7,652 bases of DNA from Savagea sp. GTDB lineage: Bacteria > Bacillota > Bacilli > Bacillales_A > Planococcaceae. A program made the position numbers and the translations under genes. The notes beneath the pieces were generated by a model, which saw only the letters and a list, made by a program, of their open reading frames with translations, ran no database searches and was not told the DNA's origin. How positions within the stretch are numbered: position 1 is the first letter of the stretch; each line of letters begins with the position of its first letter. Of this stretch, positions 1 through 7,313 are shown in pieces. Where the stretch lies: positions 1-7,652 of the forward strand of contig JASKZX010000130.1 of the NCBI GenBank assembly GCA_030147435.1. The letters are read 5' to 3'.

Positions 1-357
1 TTTTCCGTCTTTTTTATAAATGACACCTGATCCTGTTCCCATCTCCTGTGTCATTGAACGAGATGACCAAAAATCGTGAACGGTTTGTACATTCGTAATA
101 CCAACGACTGCATCCGCAACTTCTGCTGCGACGTCAGAAACATCTGTTGAAATATCAATGCGATGTTTCGTCGTTTCTGCCGTTTGCTCTGTCACTGGCT
201 TTTCATCCGCAACTTGATCGGTCGGAAGTGGTGTGAGCCCTAAAAATAAAGCTCCTACAATTCCTCCTCCAACGATCGCTCCTCCGAGCGCTGCACCGAA
301 AGAACTTTTCTTTTTCGGTGGTTCTGGTCGCGGAGACATTGAATGATTCATTTCCAT
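1..357 (-). CDS. htrC: HtrA-type (S1C family) membrane-anchored serine protease, N-terminal part
   Basis: This is the first 119 codons of a gene that continues past the low-coordinate edge. Visible in order: a short cytoplasmic segment rich in Pro and Lys (residues 1-18), one Gly/Ala-rich membrane segment (about 20-43), an acidic and Thr-rich linker (about 45-70), and the start of the trypsin-like fold with VADAVVGITNVQ (80-91) and GTGSGVIY (107-114), both typical of HtrA/DegP proteases. The catalytic His, Asp, Ser and the PDZ domain would lie beyond the edge, so activity cannot be judged. ATG at 357 is chosen because GGGGG (372-368) sits 10 nt upstream; an in-frame ATG at 351 is worse spaced. 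It begins 25 bp after walJ, the position held by B. subtilis yyxA (htrC), so it is probably co-transcribed with the wal genes. Family assignment is firm; the symbol rests on position. Known role of the family: extracytoplasmic protein quality control. Confidence 0.9.
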   Translation of the reverse strand, partial: MEMNHSMSPRPEPPKKKSSFGAALGGAIVGGGIVGALFLGLTPLPTDQVADEKPVTEQTAETTKHRIDISTDVSDVAAEVADAVVGITNVQTVHDFWSSRSMTQEMGTGSGVIYKKDGK

Positions 358-382
358 CGATTCTTTTCCCCCTTTATCTCAT

Positions 383-1171
383 TTAGACGTCTATGAGCTT
401 CGTAGGTTCGTCTTCATCTGTATCGAATAAATGAACGAACTCTCCTGTTCGAATACCGAATGTTTCTAACGTTTGAGAAACACTCATACGGGCTAAATCT
501 TTCATATTGTTATCACGGCTTAAATGTGACAAGTAAATTTTTGTCTCTTTTTCTTCAACTACTTCACTCATCGCAACCGCTGCGTCTTCATTCGACATAT
601 GCCCGACATCGCTTAAAATTCGTCGTTTCACCGACCATGGGTATCCGCACATTTGAAGTAAACTAACATCATGGTTCGTCTCAAAAACGAATGCATCGGA
701 CCCGTGAATATGTCCTTTCATCCGATCATTCATATACCCGGTATCGGTGATCACCGATAATTTTCTATTCCCGTGTTGCAAAGCAAAAAACATCGGATCT
801 ACCGCATCATGTGATACACGAAACGACTGAATTTGAAAATCCCCAAACAGTTGATCCGTTTCAGGGTCAAAACGAAATTCTAAGTCCGATGGAATTTTTC
901 CAATATCTTTTCGCATCGCTTGCCACGTTTTTTCGTTTGCATACACCGGCACGTGATGACGTCGCGCTAGTACTCCGACACCGTGGATGTGATCCGAATG
1001 TTCGTGAGTAACAAAGATGCCATTCACTTTTTCCATTGAACGACCGATAGCTGCAAGCTTTTCTTCAATCTTTTTTCCACTCAACCCTGCATCAATTAAA
1101 AATGCTTGCTCATCATCTTCCACATAAACAGCATTTCCTGTACTTCCACTTGCTAATACACTCATGCGCAT
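383..1171 (-). CDS. walJ: WalJ (YycJ), metallo-beta-lactamase-fold hydrolase
   Basis: A 262-residue member of the MBL-fold family, close to the usual YycJ length. The N-terminus SVLASGSTGNA (4-14) is the family signature. Metal-binding motifs are intact: HEHSDH (56-61), His121 in SHDAVDP, Asp143 in TDTG, and His216 in YLSHLSRDNN. No signal peptide or membrane segment is seen, so it is expected to be cytoplasmic. YycJ/WalJ proteins resemble DNA/RNA-processing MBL nucleases, and a part in coordinating division with replication has been proposed, but the substrate is not established. The start is set at ATG 1171: GAAGGGA (1187-1181) lies 9 nt upstream, and the open frame upstream of it runs into the end of walI and lacks family similarity. 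ATG 1165 is a possible alternative. The gene starts 16 nt after the walI stop and is followed after 25 bp by the HtrA-type protease. Confidence 0.95.
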   Translation of the reverse strand: MRMSVLASGSTGNAVYVEDDEQAFLIDAGLSGKKIEEKLAAIGRSMEKVNGIFVTHEHSDHIHGVGVLARRHHVPVYANEKTWQAMRKDIGKIPSDLEFRFDPETDQLFGDFQIQSFRVSHDAVDPMFFALQHGNRKLSVITDTGYMNDRMKGHIHGSDAFVFETNHDVSLLQMCGYPWSVKRRILSDVGHMSNEDAAVAMSEVVEEKETKIYLSHLSRDNNMKDLARMSVSQTLETFGIRTGEFVHLFDTDEDEPTKLIDV

Positions 1172-1187
1172 CTTCTTCGTTCCCTTC

Positions 1188-1982
1188 TTAATGATCCTCT
1201 TGCAACTCGACAACTTTTCCTTCAATCGCATTGACGAAAAAGTGCTCGACTTCTTTATCTTTCTGCGTCACTTTTACATGCCATGTCGGAGCAAACACTT
1301 GCGTATCTGTAAACTGAACAAGTGTAGAATACCCGAGTTCGACGTGATCGATATGTGCATTTTGTTCTAAATGACCTTTCGAAGCGAGTGTGCTCACTGC
1401 ATCAAATGGTGTTAACAAATTTTTCTTTTGATTGAAACTTACAAATGCTTCTAATCGGCGTTGTTTATATCGATAAATTTCACCATCTTCATTAAAATAC
1501 ACTTCTAAAGATGCATTAGGACTAAAATAAATAGGTTCATCATAAACTTCTTGGAAAAATACCGCATATCCTTCATCTTCATGTACTTCCCATAAGCGAT
1601 ACTGTTCACCGAAGACGATATATTTATCGAGAAACTCTGAATACGCAATTTTATCTTTCTTTCCATTGAGTCGAAACGGCTTTTCTAAATTGGAATAAAC
1701 AGTCGTTCCTTCAATAATAGATACGTCTTGTTTCTCTTTTTTCTGAAACATCGATCGTTGAAAGATGCCTGTTTCAGCAGAGACATACGAAGAATAAACA
1801 TCTTCTTTCGACAATTCGTCGTACGTAATATTATCGAGTTTCAATGACTCTTCGATTGACGGTTGACCGAGTACTTCAACATTTTTCACTTGTTCTTGTT
1901 GATTAATGTATAGTGACCATAAAAAGATATTTAGGACGGCGAAGACGACGATAAAAATTGTTTTTGTTTTATTCCAATCCAC
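1188..1982 (-). CDS. walI: WalI (YycI), membrane regulator of WalK
   Basis: A 264-residue protein, slightly shorter than B. subtilis YycI (about 280). It begins MDWNKTKTIFIVVFAVLN, the recognisable YycI start, with a single membrane segment at about residues 9-26. The rest is an extracytoplasmic domain with no catalytic motif that I can recognise. In B. subtilis WalI and WalH form a complex with WalK through their membrane helices and restrain the kinase; in Staphylococcus aureus they activate it. Which applies here cannot be read from sequence. The start codon is GTG (1982-1980), supported by AAAGGGGG (1998-1991) 8 nt upstream. The gene overlaps the 3' end of walH by 14 nt, which suggests translational coupling. 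Confidence 0.95.
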   Translation of the reverse strand: MDWNKTKTIFIVVFAVLNIFLWSLYINQQEQVKNVEVLGQPSIEESLKLDNITYDELSKEDVYSSYVSAETGIFQRSMFQKKEKQDVSIIEGTTVYSNLEKPFRLNGKKDKIAYSEFLDKYIVFGEQYRLWEVHEDEGYAVFFQEVYDEPIYFSPNASLEVYFNEDGEIYRYKQRRLEAFVSFNQKKNLLTPFDAVSTLASKGHLEQNAHIDHVELGYSTLVQFTDTQVFAPTWHVKVTQKDKEVEHFFVNAIEGKVVELQEDH

Positions 1983-3285
1983 CTTCGCTGCCCCCTTTCA
2001 TTCCGTCATAGTGATACCATTGGTGACCGATCATGTAAAACCACGATGGCTCTAAAATAAATAACCGCTGCTCTGGATCTTGAACCATCACATATCCTGG
2101 AGAAACATCTTCGATCGATTCATAAGAAACATCCGCATCCTGTTTTAAAACAGACATAAAATCGATACCTGACATAATCGTCTGTTCTTCACGCTCTAAC
2201 AACAAAGTTGAGTCAAATGAATAATACGGACGATTGTAGCGGAACACATGATTTTCTCCATAATATTGGATAATCTCAGTAACCCCGGGTGTATCACTAT
2301 AAACAGGCAGTCCATGAACAAATAATTGAAACTTAATATATCGTGTCAACGGGTCCATATAAACGTAACGATATTCATCTGTCCAACCACCATGTTCATT
2401 AATAAAATCAATCGCATTGAAAAGAAGTTCAGACGGTATCGCAATTTCTTGACTTTCAGCGGAAGGATAAACATACTTCAACATTTTCAATTCCGTATCT
2501 ACTGTCATTAATGCGTGATCATCCGCATACTCTTCTAGTTGCGCATTTACTTGACTCCGGCGAACCGCATTCGGGTCTTGGAAAAGTGCATCTCTAAATT
2601 TCGTCGGGTTAATTTCTTCTTGATAATATGTCTGAGTTTCAAACGATACTTCTTCCGATGGCACTGCTACTAATGATGAACTTTTATTATCAATAATCTC
2701 ATATGGGTCGAGTTGTTCTGACCATGTCGCTAAGAAACGCTCAAATTGATCGACACTTGGTACATGGGCAGTCGCAACGTAATAATAAGCATGTTCACGA
2801 TTAATAAAATAAATGAGATAATTATTTTTCCCTTCCCGTGTAATCACGACGCGATCAAAAGAAGACTCTGGTACATTTGGGTCTGCTACATCAATGACGT
2901 TTTCATATGCACGGAACGGAACTTCTCCTTGATAATACACCATGATTGTTCCTGGACGGTCTAACAATTTTTCAAGTTTCTCTTTTTCAAATGCTTGTGT
3001 ATATTGCGTTAATTCAGTGACCGACCACTTCATTAAATCTCCTGTTAACTCTCGGAGACGTTCCGCATGAATCGTTCCTTTCAGTTCATCTTGTTGAATA
3101 ATTACTTTATACGGCTGGATGACTTCTTCGACTTTCCGCTTTTCTGCAATCGATACATCAACAGTTGTCTGTTGTTCAATCGTTTCATAGTTTGGCGTAT
3201 ACGACCAAATCGAAAACGTTAAAAATAAACTTAGTCCGACGAGGACGAATAAAAGAATGGTTTTTGCGGTTTCGATATATTTCAT
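1969..3285 (-). CDS. walH: WalH (YycH), membrane regulator of WalK
   Basis: A 438-residue protein, near the B. subtilis YycH length (about 455). It has a short N-terminal cytoplasmic tail, one membrane segment (about residues 9-26, ILLFVLVGLSLFLTFSIW) and a large extracytoplasmic region without enzyme motifs, as expected for YycH. With WalI it binds the transmembrane part of WalK and adjusts kinase output. I set the start at ATG 3285: AAGGAGG (3298-3292) lies 6 nt upstream, and this ATG overlaps the walK stop as ATGA. Another in-frame ATG at 3291 (giving 440 residues) directly abuts the Shine-Dalgarno sequence and is badly spaced. Sequence conservation in YycH is generally low, so identification rests on the N-terminal pattern, length, topology and position between walK and walI. 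Confidence 0.94.
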   Translation of the reverse strand: MKYIETAKTILLFVLVGLSLFLTFSIWSYTPNYETIEQQTTVDVSIAEKRKVEEVIQPYKVIIQQDELKGTIHAERLRELTGDLMKWSVTELTQYTQAFEKEKLEKLLDRPGTIMVYYQGEVPFRAYENVIDVADPNVPESSFDRVVITREGKNNYLIYFINREHAYYYVATAHVPSVDQFERFLATWSEQLDPYEIIDNKSSSLVAVPSEEVSFETQTYYQEEINPTKFRDALFQDPNAVRRSQVNAQLEEYADDHALMTVDTELKMLKYVYPSAESQEIAIPSELLFNAIDFINEHGGWTDEYRYVYMDPLTRYIKFQLFVHGLPVYSDTPGVTEIIQYYGENHVFRYNRPYYSFDSTLLLEREEQTIMSGIDFMSVLKQDADVSYESIEDVSPGYVMVQDPEQRLFILEPSWFYMIGHQWYHYDGMKGGSEGGLE

Positions 3286-5099
3286 AGCCATCCTCCTTCT
3301 TGCCGTTCATAAGGAAGGGTAAAGTAAATCGATGTCCCTTTTCCTTCTTCACTTTCAGCCCAGATTCGTCCACCGTGTGCTGCAATCATCTCTTTAGCGA
3401 TTGCTAAACCGAGACCGGTACCACCCATCGCTCGACTTCTTGCGCGATCTGCTCGGTAAAATCGCTCGAAAATGCGGTCGACGTTTTCTTGAGGAATCCC
3501 CATTCCTTCATCTGACACTTTCACACGAATAAATCCATCTAACACGACAGTTTCAAAATGAATCGCTCCACCATCAGGTGAATATTTCAACGCATTTGAA
3601 ATAATGTTGTCGATGACTTGTGTCATTTTATCTGTATCAATCTCAACGAATAATTCTTCATGCGCAAAACGACGACGGAACTTTACTTCTTGAGATTTAG
3701 ACAGTTCAAATCGTTCAATAATTGCATTGAAAAACTGATTAAATTCAACCCACTCTACATTCAATTCATACTCTTCACTATCCATACGCGACAAACGAAG
3801 TAAGTCATTGACGAGTCGAATCATTCGTTCGGTTTCTTGTTGCGTTACATTTAAAAAGTGTGGGGCAATTTGTTCATCTTTCCACGCACCATCAACAAGC
3901 GCTTCTAAATAACTGCGCATCGTCGTAAGCGGTGTACGTAACTCATGAGATACGTTTGATACGAACTCTCGACGTTCCATATCGATTTTTTCTTGCTCCG
4001 TATTATCGTGTAAAACAGCAATTAAGCCATTCACAAAACCAGTTTCTCGTTGTGTAACAGAAAACGTCACACGAAGAATATACGGACGTTCATCCGTACT
4101 AAAATCGAGTGGAATCGATTCTCTCATCTCTGTTAAATCTTCAAACGTATAATCGTCCATGCTTAAAACGCTCGTAATCGGACGATTTAAAATAATATCG
4201 CGCGGCATACGAAGCATACTTACAGCGGCATCATTGACTAAACTCACACGGCCTTTTCGGTCCGTTGCAATGACTCCGTCTGTCATATTCGCTAAAACAG
4301 ACGATAATTTACGTCGTTCACTTTCCGTTGTTGATTGAGACTCTTGCAATTGATTCGTCAAATGGTTAAAGGCGATTGCAAGTTGCCCCATTTCATCATT
4401 TCCATAAACGTGTACTTTCCGTGAGAAATTTCCTTGCGCCATCGCTTGCGCTTGTTTTCGCATATCAGATATTGGACGTGTAATCGTCTGAGCAATTAAA
4501 ATTCCGATAATTAATGTAATCGATAAAGAAAATGCTGCACCGACGGCGAGAATTTGATTAATTTCATCAATTTGCCGATACACTTTTTCAATATTTGCTT
4601 CAACATATAAAGTACCGATCACATCTTCACCTTCGACGAGTGGTTGTGAACGAACGAGCACTCGTTTACCTAACGTTTCATCTAAAAAAATATCTTGTTT
4701 TGGTGATTCAGATGTAATCGAACGTTTAATAATATCATCGATCGACCGTTGCCCGACGAGCGTTTGATTGTCTAATACATTCGTTGCAACAATCCGATAC
4801 TTCGAGTCAATTACACGAATTTCATTAATATCTTGAGATGTAAAACTAGAAAGAACGACCCGAAGACTTTCTTCTAGTGTCGGATCGTCTTCTTGTCGTT
4901 CTCTTTTCATTTCTTCACGTACACTAAACTCAATTAAGTTCATCCGATCGACAATGGACGTTTCAAAGTTTGTCGTTAACGTTTGCTCGAGTTCTCGGGA
5001 AAAGTAAAGCCCGATAATTTGAAGAGCAATTAAAATTAATAAAATGTAAATAAAGACAAACTTTACGTGAATCGATCGAAAAAAGCTTACCTTTTGCAT
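3282..5099 (-). CDS. walK: WalK (YycG), cell-wall stress sensor histidine kinase
   Basis: A 605-residue kinase, against 611 in B. subtilis. Order of parts: TM1 (about 12-33); an extracytoplasmic sensing domain (about 34-182); TM2 (about 183-205); HAMP (about 206-255, starting ITRPISDMRKQA); a cytoplasmic PAS domain (about 262-370); HisKA with phosphoacceptor His385 in NVSHELRTP; and HATPase with the N box around Asn502 (NALKYSP), G1 at DEGMGIP (530-536), FERFY (544-548) and G2 at GGTGLGLA (559-566). All catalytic motifs are intact. WalK autophosphorylates and passes the phosphate to WalR. Three of the four PAS zinc ligands known in S. aureus WalK are at the same positions (Asp274, His364, Glu368), but residue 271 is Asn instead of His. 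ATG 5099 is preceded by GAGGAG 8 nt upstream, which overlaps the last walR codons; the walR stop is 5 nt away. Confidence 0.98.
   Translation of the reverse strand: MQKVSFFRSIHVKFVFIYILLILIALQIIGLYFSRELEQTLTTNFETSIVDRMNLIEFSVREEMKRERQEDDPTLEESLRVVLSSFTSQDINEIRVIDSKYRIVATNVLDNQTLVGQRSIDDIIKRSITSESPKQDIFLDETLGKRVLVRSQPLVEGEDVIGTLYVEANIEKVYRQIDEINQILAVGAAFSLSITLIIGILIAQTITRPISDMRKQAQAMAQGNFSRKVHVYGNDEMGQLAIAFNHLTNQLQESQSTTESERRKLSSVLANMTDGVIATDRKGRVSLVNDAAVSMLRMPRDIILNRPITSVLSMDDYTFEDLTEMRESIPLDFSTDERPYILRVTFSVTQRETGFVNGLIAVLHDNTEQEKIDMERREFVSNVSHELRTPLTTMRSYLEALVDGAWKDEQIAPHFLNVTQQETERMIRLVNDLLRLSRMDSEEYELNVEWVEFNQFFNAIIERFELSKSQEVKFRRRFAHEELFVEIDTDKMTQVIDNIISNALKYSPDGGAIHFETVVLDGFIRVKVSDEGMGIPQENVDRIFERFYRADRARSRAMGGTGLGLAIAKEMIAAHGGRIWAESEEGKGTSIYFTLPYERQEGGWL
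3292..3298 (-). promoter_or_regulatory. walH Shine-Dalgarno sequence inside the 3' end of walK
   Basis: AAGGAGG is a near-perfect match to the 16S rRNA anti-Shine-Dalgarno and lies within the last codons of walK. It abuts ATG 3291 but stands 6 nt from ATG 3285, so it favours the latter as the walH start. Confidence 0.7.
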
Positions 5100-5104
5100 A
5101 CGTG

Positions 5105-5821
5105 TTACTCCTCTTCCGGACTACGTAAATAATATCCAATCCCTCGGCGAGTAATAATAATTTTCGGATGGCTCGGTTCATCTTCGATTTTTTCACGTAA
5201 TCGACGAACCGTGACGTCTACTGTTCGTACGTCACCGAAATAATCATACCCCCATACGGTTTGTAATAAATGTTCACGCGTCAATACTTGATCGATATGT
5301 TTTGCTAAATAACTGAGCAACTCAAACTCACGTTGTGTTAACTCAATCACTTCATCACGTTTTTTCACTGTATAAGCATCAGGTTGAATAATAAGTGGTC
5401 CGACCTCGATATCATCAGACGATTCGATTGATTCTTCAGGTGCTACTTTTGAATGTCGACGTAAATTCGCTTTTACACGCGCAATCAATTCACGTGTTCC
5501 GAACGGTTTCGTCACATAATCATCAGCGCCTAACTCAAGTCCTAACACTTTATCTATTTCAGAATCTTTTGCCGTTAACATAATGATTGGAAAATCGTAT
5601 GTTTTACGAACTTCACGACATACTTCCATCCCGTCACGTTTCGGCAACATAATATCTAATAACATAATATCTGGTTGAATTTCATCTACTTTTTCTAAAG
5701 CTTCTTCTCCATCGTATGCACAATGGACTTCAAAACCTTCTTTTGTTAAGTTAAATTCTAAAATGTCAGCAATCGGCTTTTCATCGTCTACGACGAGAAT
5801 TGTTTTGTCTTGCATAGACAT
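5105..5821 (-). CDS. walR: WalR (YycF), OmpR/PhoB-family response regulator
   Basis: A 238-residue response regulator. The receiver domain (about 5-122) carries the acidic pair Asp12/Asp13, phosphoacceptor Asp56 in LLDIMLP, Thr83 in LTAKD and Lys105 in TKPF. Thr104 in DDYVTKPF matches the Thr101 that Ser/Thr kinases (PrkC/Stk1) phosphorylate in B. subtilis and S. aureus. A charged linker (about 123-140) leads to the winged-helix DNA-binding domain, including the well conserved [19 protein letters not shown]. WalR controls autolysin and cell-wall metabolism genes and is essential in B. subtilis and S. aureus. The start is ATG 5821, with GAGGTGA (5833-5827) 5 nt upstream; ATG 5815 (236 residues) is the alternative and gives the N-terminus closer to B. 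subtilis. The frame stays open upstream into dnaB, but that extension has no receiver-family similarity. First gene of the wal operon. Confidence 0.98.
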   Translation of the reverse strand: MSMQDKTILVVDDEKPIADILEFNLTKEGFEVHCAYDGEEALEKVDEIQPDIMLLDIMLPKRDGMEVCREVRKTYDFPIIMLTAKDSEIDKVLGLELGADDYVTKPFGTRELIARVKANLRRHSKVAPEESIESSDDIEVGPLIIQPDAYTVKKRDEVIELTQREFELLSYLAKHIDQVLTREHLLQTVWGYDYFGDVRTVDVTVRRLREKIEDEPSHPKIIITRRGIGYYLRSPEEE

Positions 5822-5841
5822 CTCTTTCACCTCACTTTTGT

Positions 5842-5853
5842 AGGGTGTACCCT
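5842..5853. repeat. Short inverted repeat next to the walR ribosome binding site
   Basis: AGGGT and ACCCT are arranged as 5-bp arms separated by 2 bp, ending 8 bp before the GAGGTGA of walR. The arms could form a small operator or a tight leader hairpin, but the element is short enough to be chance, and it does not match the spaced TGT repeats of a WalR site. Confidence 0.25.
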
Positions 5854-5899
5854 CTCTTACTTTATCATGATTTCTGGAGAGTCGCACGTTTGTCCTTTT

Positions 5900-5925
5900 A
5901 AAGTTATCCACATGTGGATAACTTT
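5900..5925. promoter_or_regulatory. 26-bp perfect palindrome of two head-to-head consensus DnaA boxes
   Basis: The sequence is a perfect inverted repeat centred between 5912 and 5913. Each half contains the exact DnaA-box consensus TTATCCACA: 5904-5912 on the plus strand and 5921-5913 on the minus strand, with no spacer. In Bacillales, DnaA boxes outside oriC can act in transcriptional control or in titrating DnaA. The same bases could fold in RNA as an 11-bp stem with a CATG loop. In the minus direction the tail is only TTT before AAAA, a weak terminator. In the plus direction it runs into six T, but no plus-strand gene ends here. The DnaA reading is favoured because both boxes are exact; binding is inferred. 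Confidence 0.6.
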
Positions 5926-5931
5926 TTTCAA
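5903..5931 (-). promoter_or_regulatory. Candidate sigma-A promoter for the wal operon
   Basis: Reading the minus strand, TTGAAA (5931-5926) is followed after 17 bp by GATAAC (5908-5903). This matches the -35 consensus TTGACA at 5 of 6 positions and the -10 consensus TATAAT at 4 of 6. It is the best-spaced pair I found in the dnaB-walR gap and would give a leader of about 75 nt before walR. The spacer and -10 coincide with the DnaA-box palindrome, so DnaA binding there would be expected to interfere with transcription. The -10 is mediocre and no start site is known; transcription may also read through from dnaB. Confidence 0.45.
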
Positions 5932-5938
5932 TGGAAAG

Positions 5939-5971
5939 AACGCAAATCCTATCCACAATAGTCCTTGCGTT
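5939..5971 (-). terminator. Possible weak hairpin terminator after dnaB
   Basis: On the minus strand, starting inside the dnaB TAA, AACGCAA (5971-5965) pairs with TTGCGTT (5945-5939). After a small internal loop, CTAT (5961-5958) pairs with ATAG (5953-5950) around a TGTGG loop. The stem is imperfect and the bases that follow (CTTTCC) form a poor U-tract, so it may be a leaky terminator, an RNA-processing structure or chance. Confidence 0.25.
5949..5957 (+). promoter_or_regulatory. Near-consensus DnaA box
   Basis: CTATCCACA differs from the DnaA consensus TTATCCACA only at the first base. It has the same orientation as the left box of the palindrome and lies 45 bp from it, within the same intergenic region. 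Alone it would be weak evidence; next to two exact boxes it suggests a small cluster. Confidence 0.4.
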
Positions 5972-7313
5972 ACATTCCCATATGATGTTCAATATTGACG
6001 AATTTATTATATTCTTTAATAAATGCAAGCTCGACAGTACCCGTCGGACCGTTCCGCTGCTTTGCAATTATGATTTCGATAATATTTTCTTTATCTGCTA
6101 CATCGTCTTCATAATAATCTTCTCGATATAAAAACGATACGATGTCAGCATCTTGCTCAATACTTCCCGATTCACGTAAGTCTGATAACATCGGGCGCTT
6201 ATCTTGTCGCTGTTCTACACTACGAGACAACTGAGACAAGGCGATTACCGGAATCTCAAGTTCACGAGCAAGCCCTTTTAACGAACGCGAAATCTCTGAT
6301 ACTTCTTGTTGACGGTTTTCGCCTGGTTTACCTGAACCCATAATGAGTTGTAAATAGTCAATCACAACCATATCGAGACCATGCTCTTGTTGTAAACGAC
6401 GACATTTTGCACGAATTTCGTTAACACGAACACCGGGTGTATCGTCAATGTAAATTCCCGCATTTGATAAACTACCTGAAGCGACCATCACTTTGCGCCA
6501 ATCTTCTTCATCGAGTTCTCCTGTACGTAATACTTGCGCATCGATATTTCCTTCCGCACAAAGCATACGTTGAACGAGTTGGTCAGCTCCCATCTCTAAA
6601 CTAAAAATCGCTACTTTTCGATCGCTTTTTGTCGCTACGTTTTGTGCAATATTTAAAGCGAAAGCTGTTTTACCTACCGATGGACGGGCTGCGACGATAA
6701 TTAAATCATTTCGTTGAAACCCTGCAGTCATACGATCTAAACTATCAAAACCGGTCGGAATCCCTGTCACTTCACCGTCGCTTTGATACAATGCTTCAAT
6801 GTTTTCAAACGTTTCAATAAGTACGTCCCCGATGTGACGGAAATCTCCTACATTTTTACGGTTCGACACTTGCATCATTTTCGTTTCAGCTTCTGCGATG
6901 ACTGCGTCTACTTCATCTTCACGCGTATAACTATCTTCGATAACTTCTGTCGCTGTATTGATCAGCCGACGAAGTAATGCCTTTTCTTCAACGATTTTTG
7001 CATAGTATTCGACGTTCGCTGCCGTAGGAACACGTTCTGCAATTTCTGTTAAGTACGTAATTCCTCCCGCATTTTCTAACTGTTTAGTAGAAGCAAGTTC
7101 TTCTGAAACAGTAACGATATCGACTGGATTTCCTCGATCGTTGAGCGTCAACATCGTTTCAAAAATAATACGATGCGCCCGGCGATAAAAATCTTCCGGG
7201 CGGATCATTTCAGCTGCGGTTACTAGTGCATCAGGATCTAAAAAGATTGCTCCAATAACTGATTGCTCTGCTTCATTATTATGTGGAGGAATCCGTTCTT
7301 GCATCATTTCCAC
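5970..7313 (-). CDS. dnaB: DnaB-type replicative DNA helicase (DnaC in B. subtilis naming)
   Basis: A 447-residue hexameric helicase (B. subtilis DnaC is 454) that unwinds DNA ahead of the replisome and binds primase. The N-terminal domain (about 8-150) starts [17 protein letters not shown]; the RecA-like motor (about 180-445) has Walker A ARPSVGKT (209-216), Walker B VVIDYLQL (316-323), SQLSR (360-364), SGSIEQDAD (382-390) and the KQRNGPTG segment (418-425) with the likely arginine finger Arg420. It is complete and shows no intein. The start chosen is GTG 7313, 10 nt after the GGAG of AAAGGAG (7330-7324); in-frame ATG 7307 and 7304 are alternatives, with spacings of 16 and 19 nt. The ribosome binding site overlaps the rplI stop, so the two genes are co-transcribed. 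Downstream, walR follows after 148 bp with no purA between, unlike B. subtilis. Confidence 0.97.
   Translation of the reverse strand: MEMMQERIPPHNNEAEQSVIGAIFLDPDALVTAAEMIRPEDFYRRAHRIIFETMLTLNDRGNPVDIVTVSEELASTKQLENAGGITYLTEIAERVPTAANVEYYAKIVEEKALLRRLINTATEVIEDSYTREDEVDAVIAEAETKMMQVSNRKNVGDFRHIGDVLIETFENIEALYQSDGEVTGIPTGFDSLDRMTAGFQRNDLIIVAARPSVGKTAFALNIAQNVATKSDRKVAIFSLEMGADQLVQRMLCAEGNIDAQVLRTGELDEEDWRKVMVASGSLSNAGIYIDDTPGVRVNEIRAKCRRLQQEHGLDMVVIDYLQLIMGSGKPGENRQQEVSEISRSLKGLARELEIPVIALSQLSRSVEQRQDKRPMLSDLRESGSIEQDADIVSFLYREDYYEDDVADKENIIEIIIAKQRNGPTGTVELAFIKEYNKFVNIEHHMGM

Noticed and set aside
1172..1231. 20-residue N-terminal extension of WalJ
   Set aside because: It overlaps the walI coding end, lacks family similarity, and GAAGGGA is properly spaced to ATG 1171.
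460..1370. Plus-strand open frames of 60-70 codons opposite walJ and walI
   Set aside because: They lie antisense to well-supported genes, have no recognisable protein features and fit chance open frames; the same holds for those opposite walH, walR and dnaB.
3185..3385. Minus-strand open frame of 66 codons across the walK/walH junction
   Set aside because: It is an alternative frame of two real genes, and its translation has no recognisable features.
5839..5848. Possible WalR-binding direct repeat (two TGT) upstream of walR, suggesting autoregulation
   Set aside because: The TGT triplets are 7 bp apart, not the 11 bp of the known TGTWAH-N5-TGTWAH site, and the flanking bases do not match.
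5900..5928. Strong intrinsic terminator reading on the plus strand (stem followed by six T)
   Set aside because: No plus-strand gene or promoter precedes it; in the direction of actual transcription the T-run is only three bases.
5822..6067. N-terminal extension of WalR reaching into dnaB
   Set aside because: The frame is open, but the extra residues come from intergenic DNA and the dnaB 3' end in another frame, do not resemble any receiver domain, and a good Shine-Dalgarno sits just before ATG 5821.
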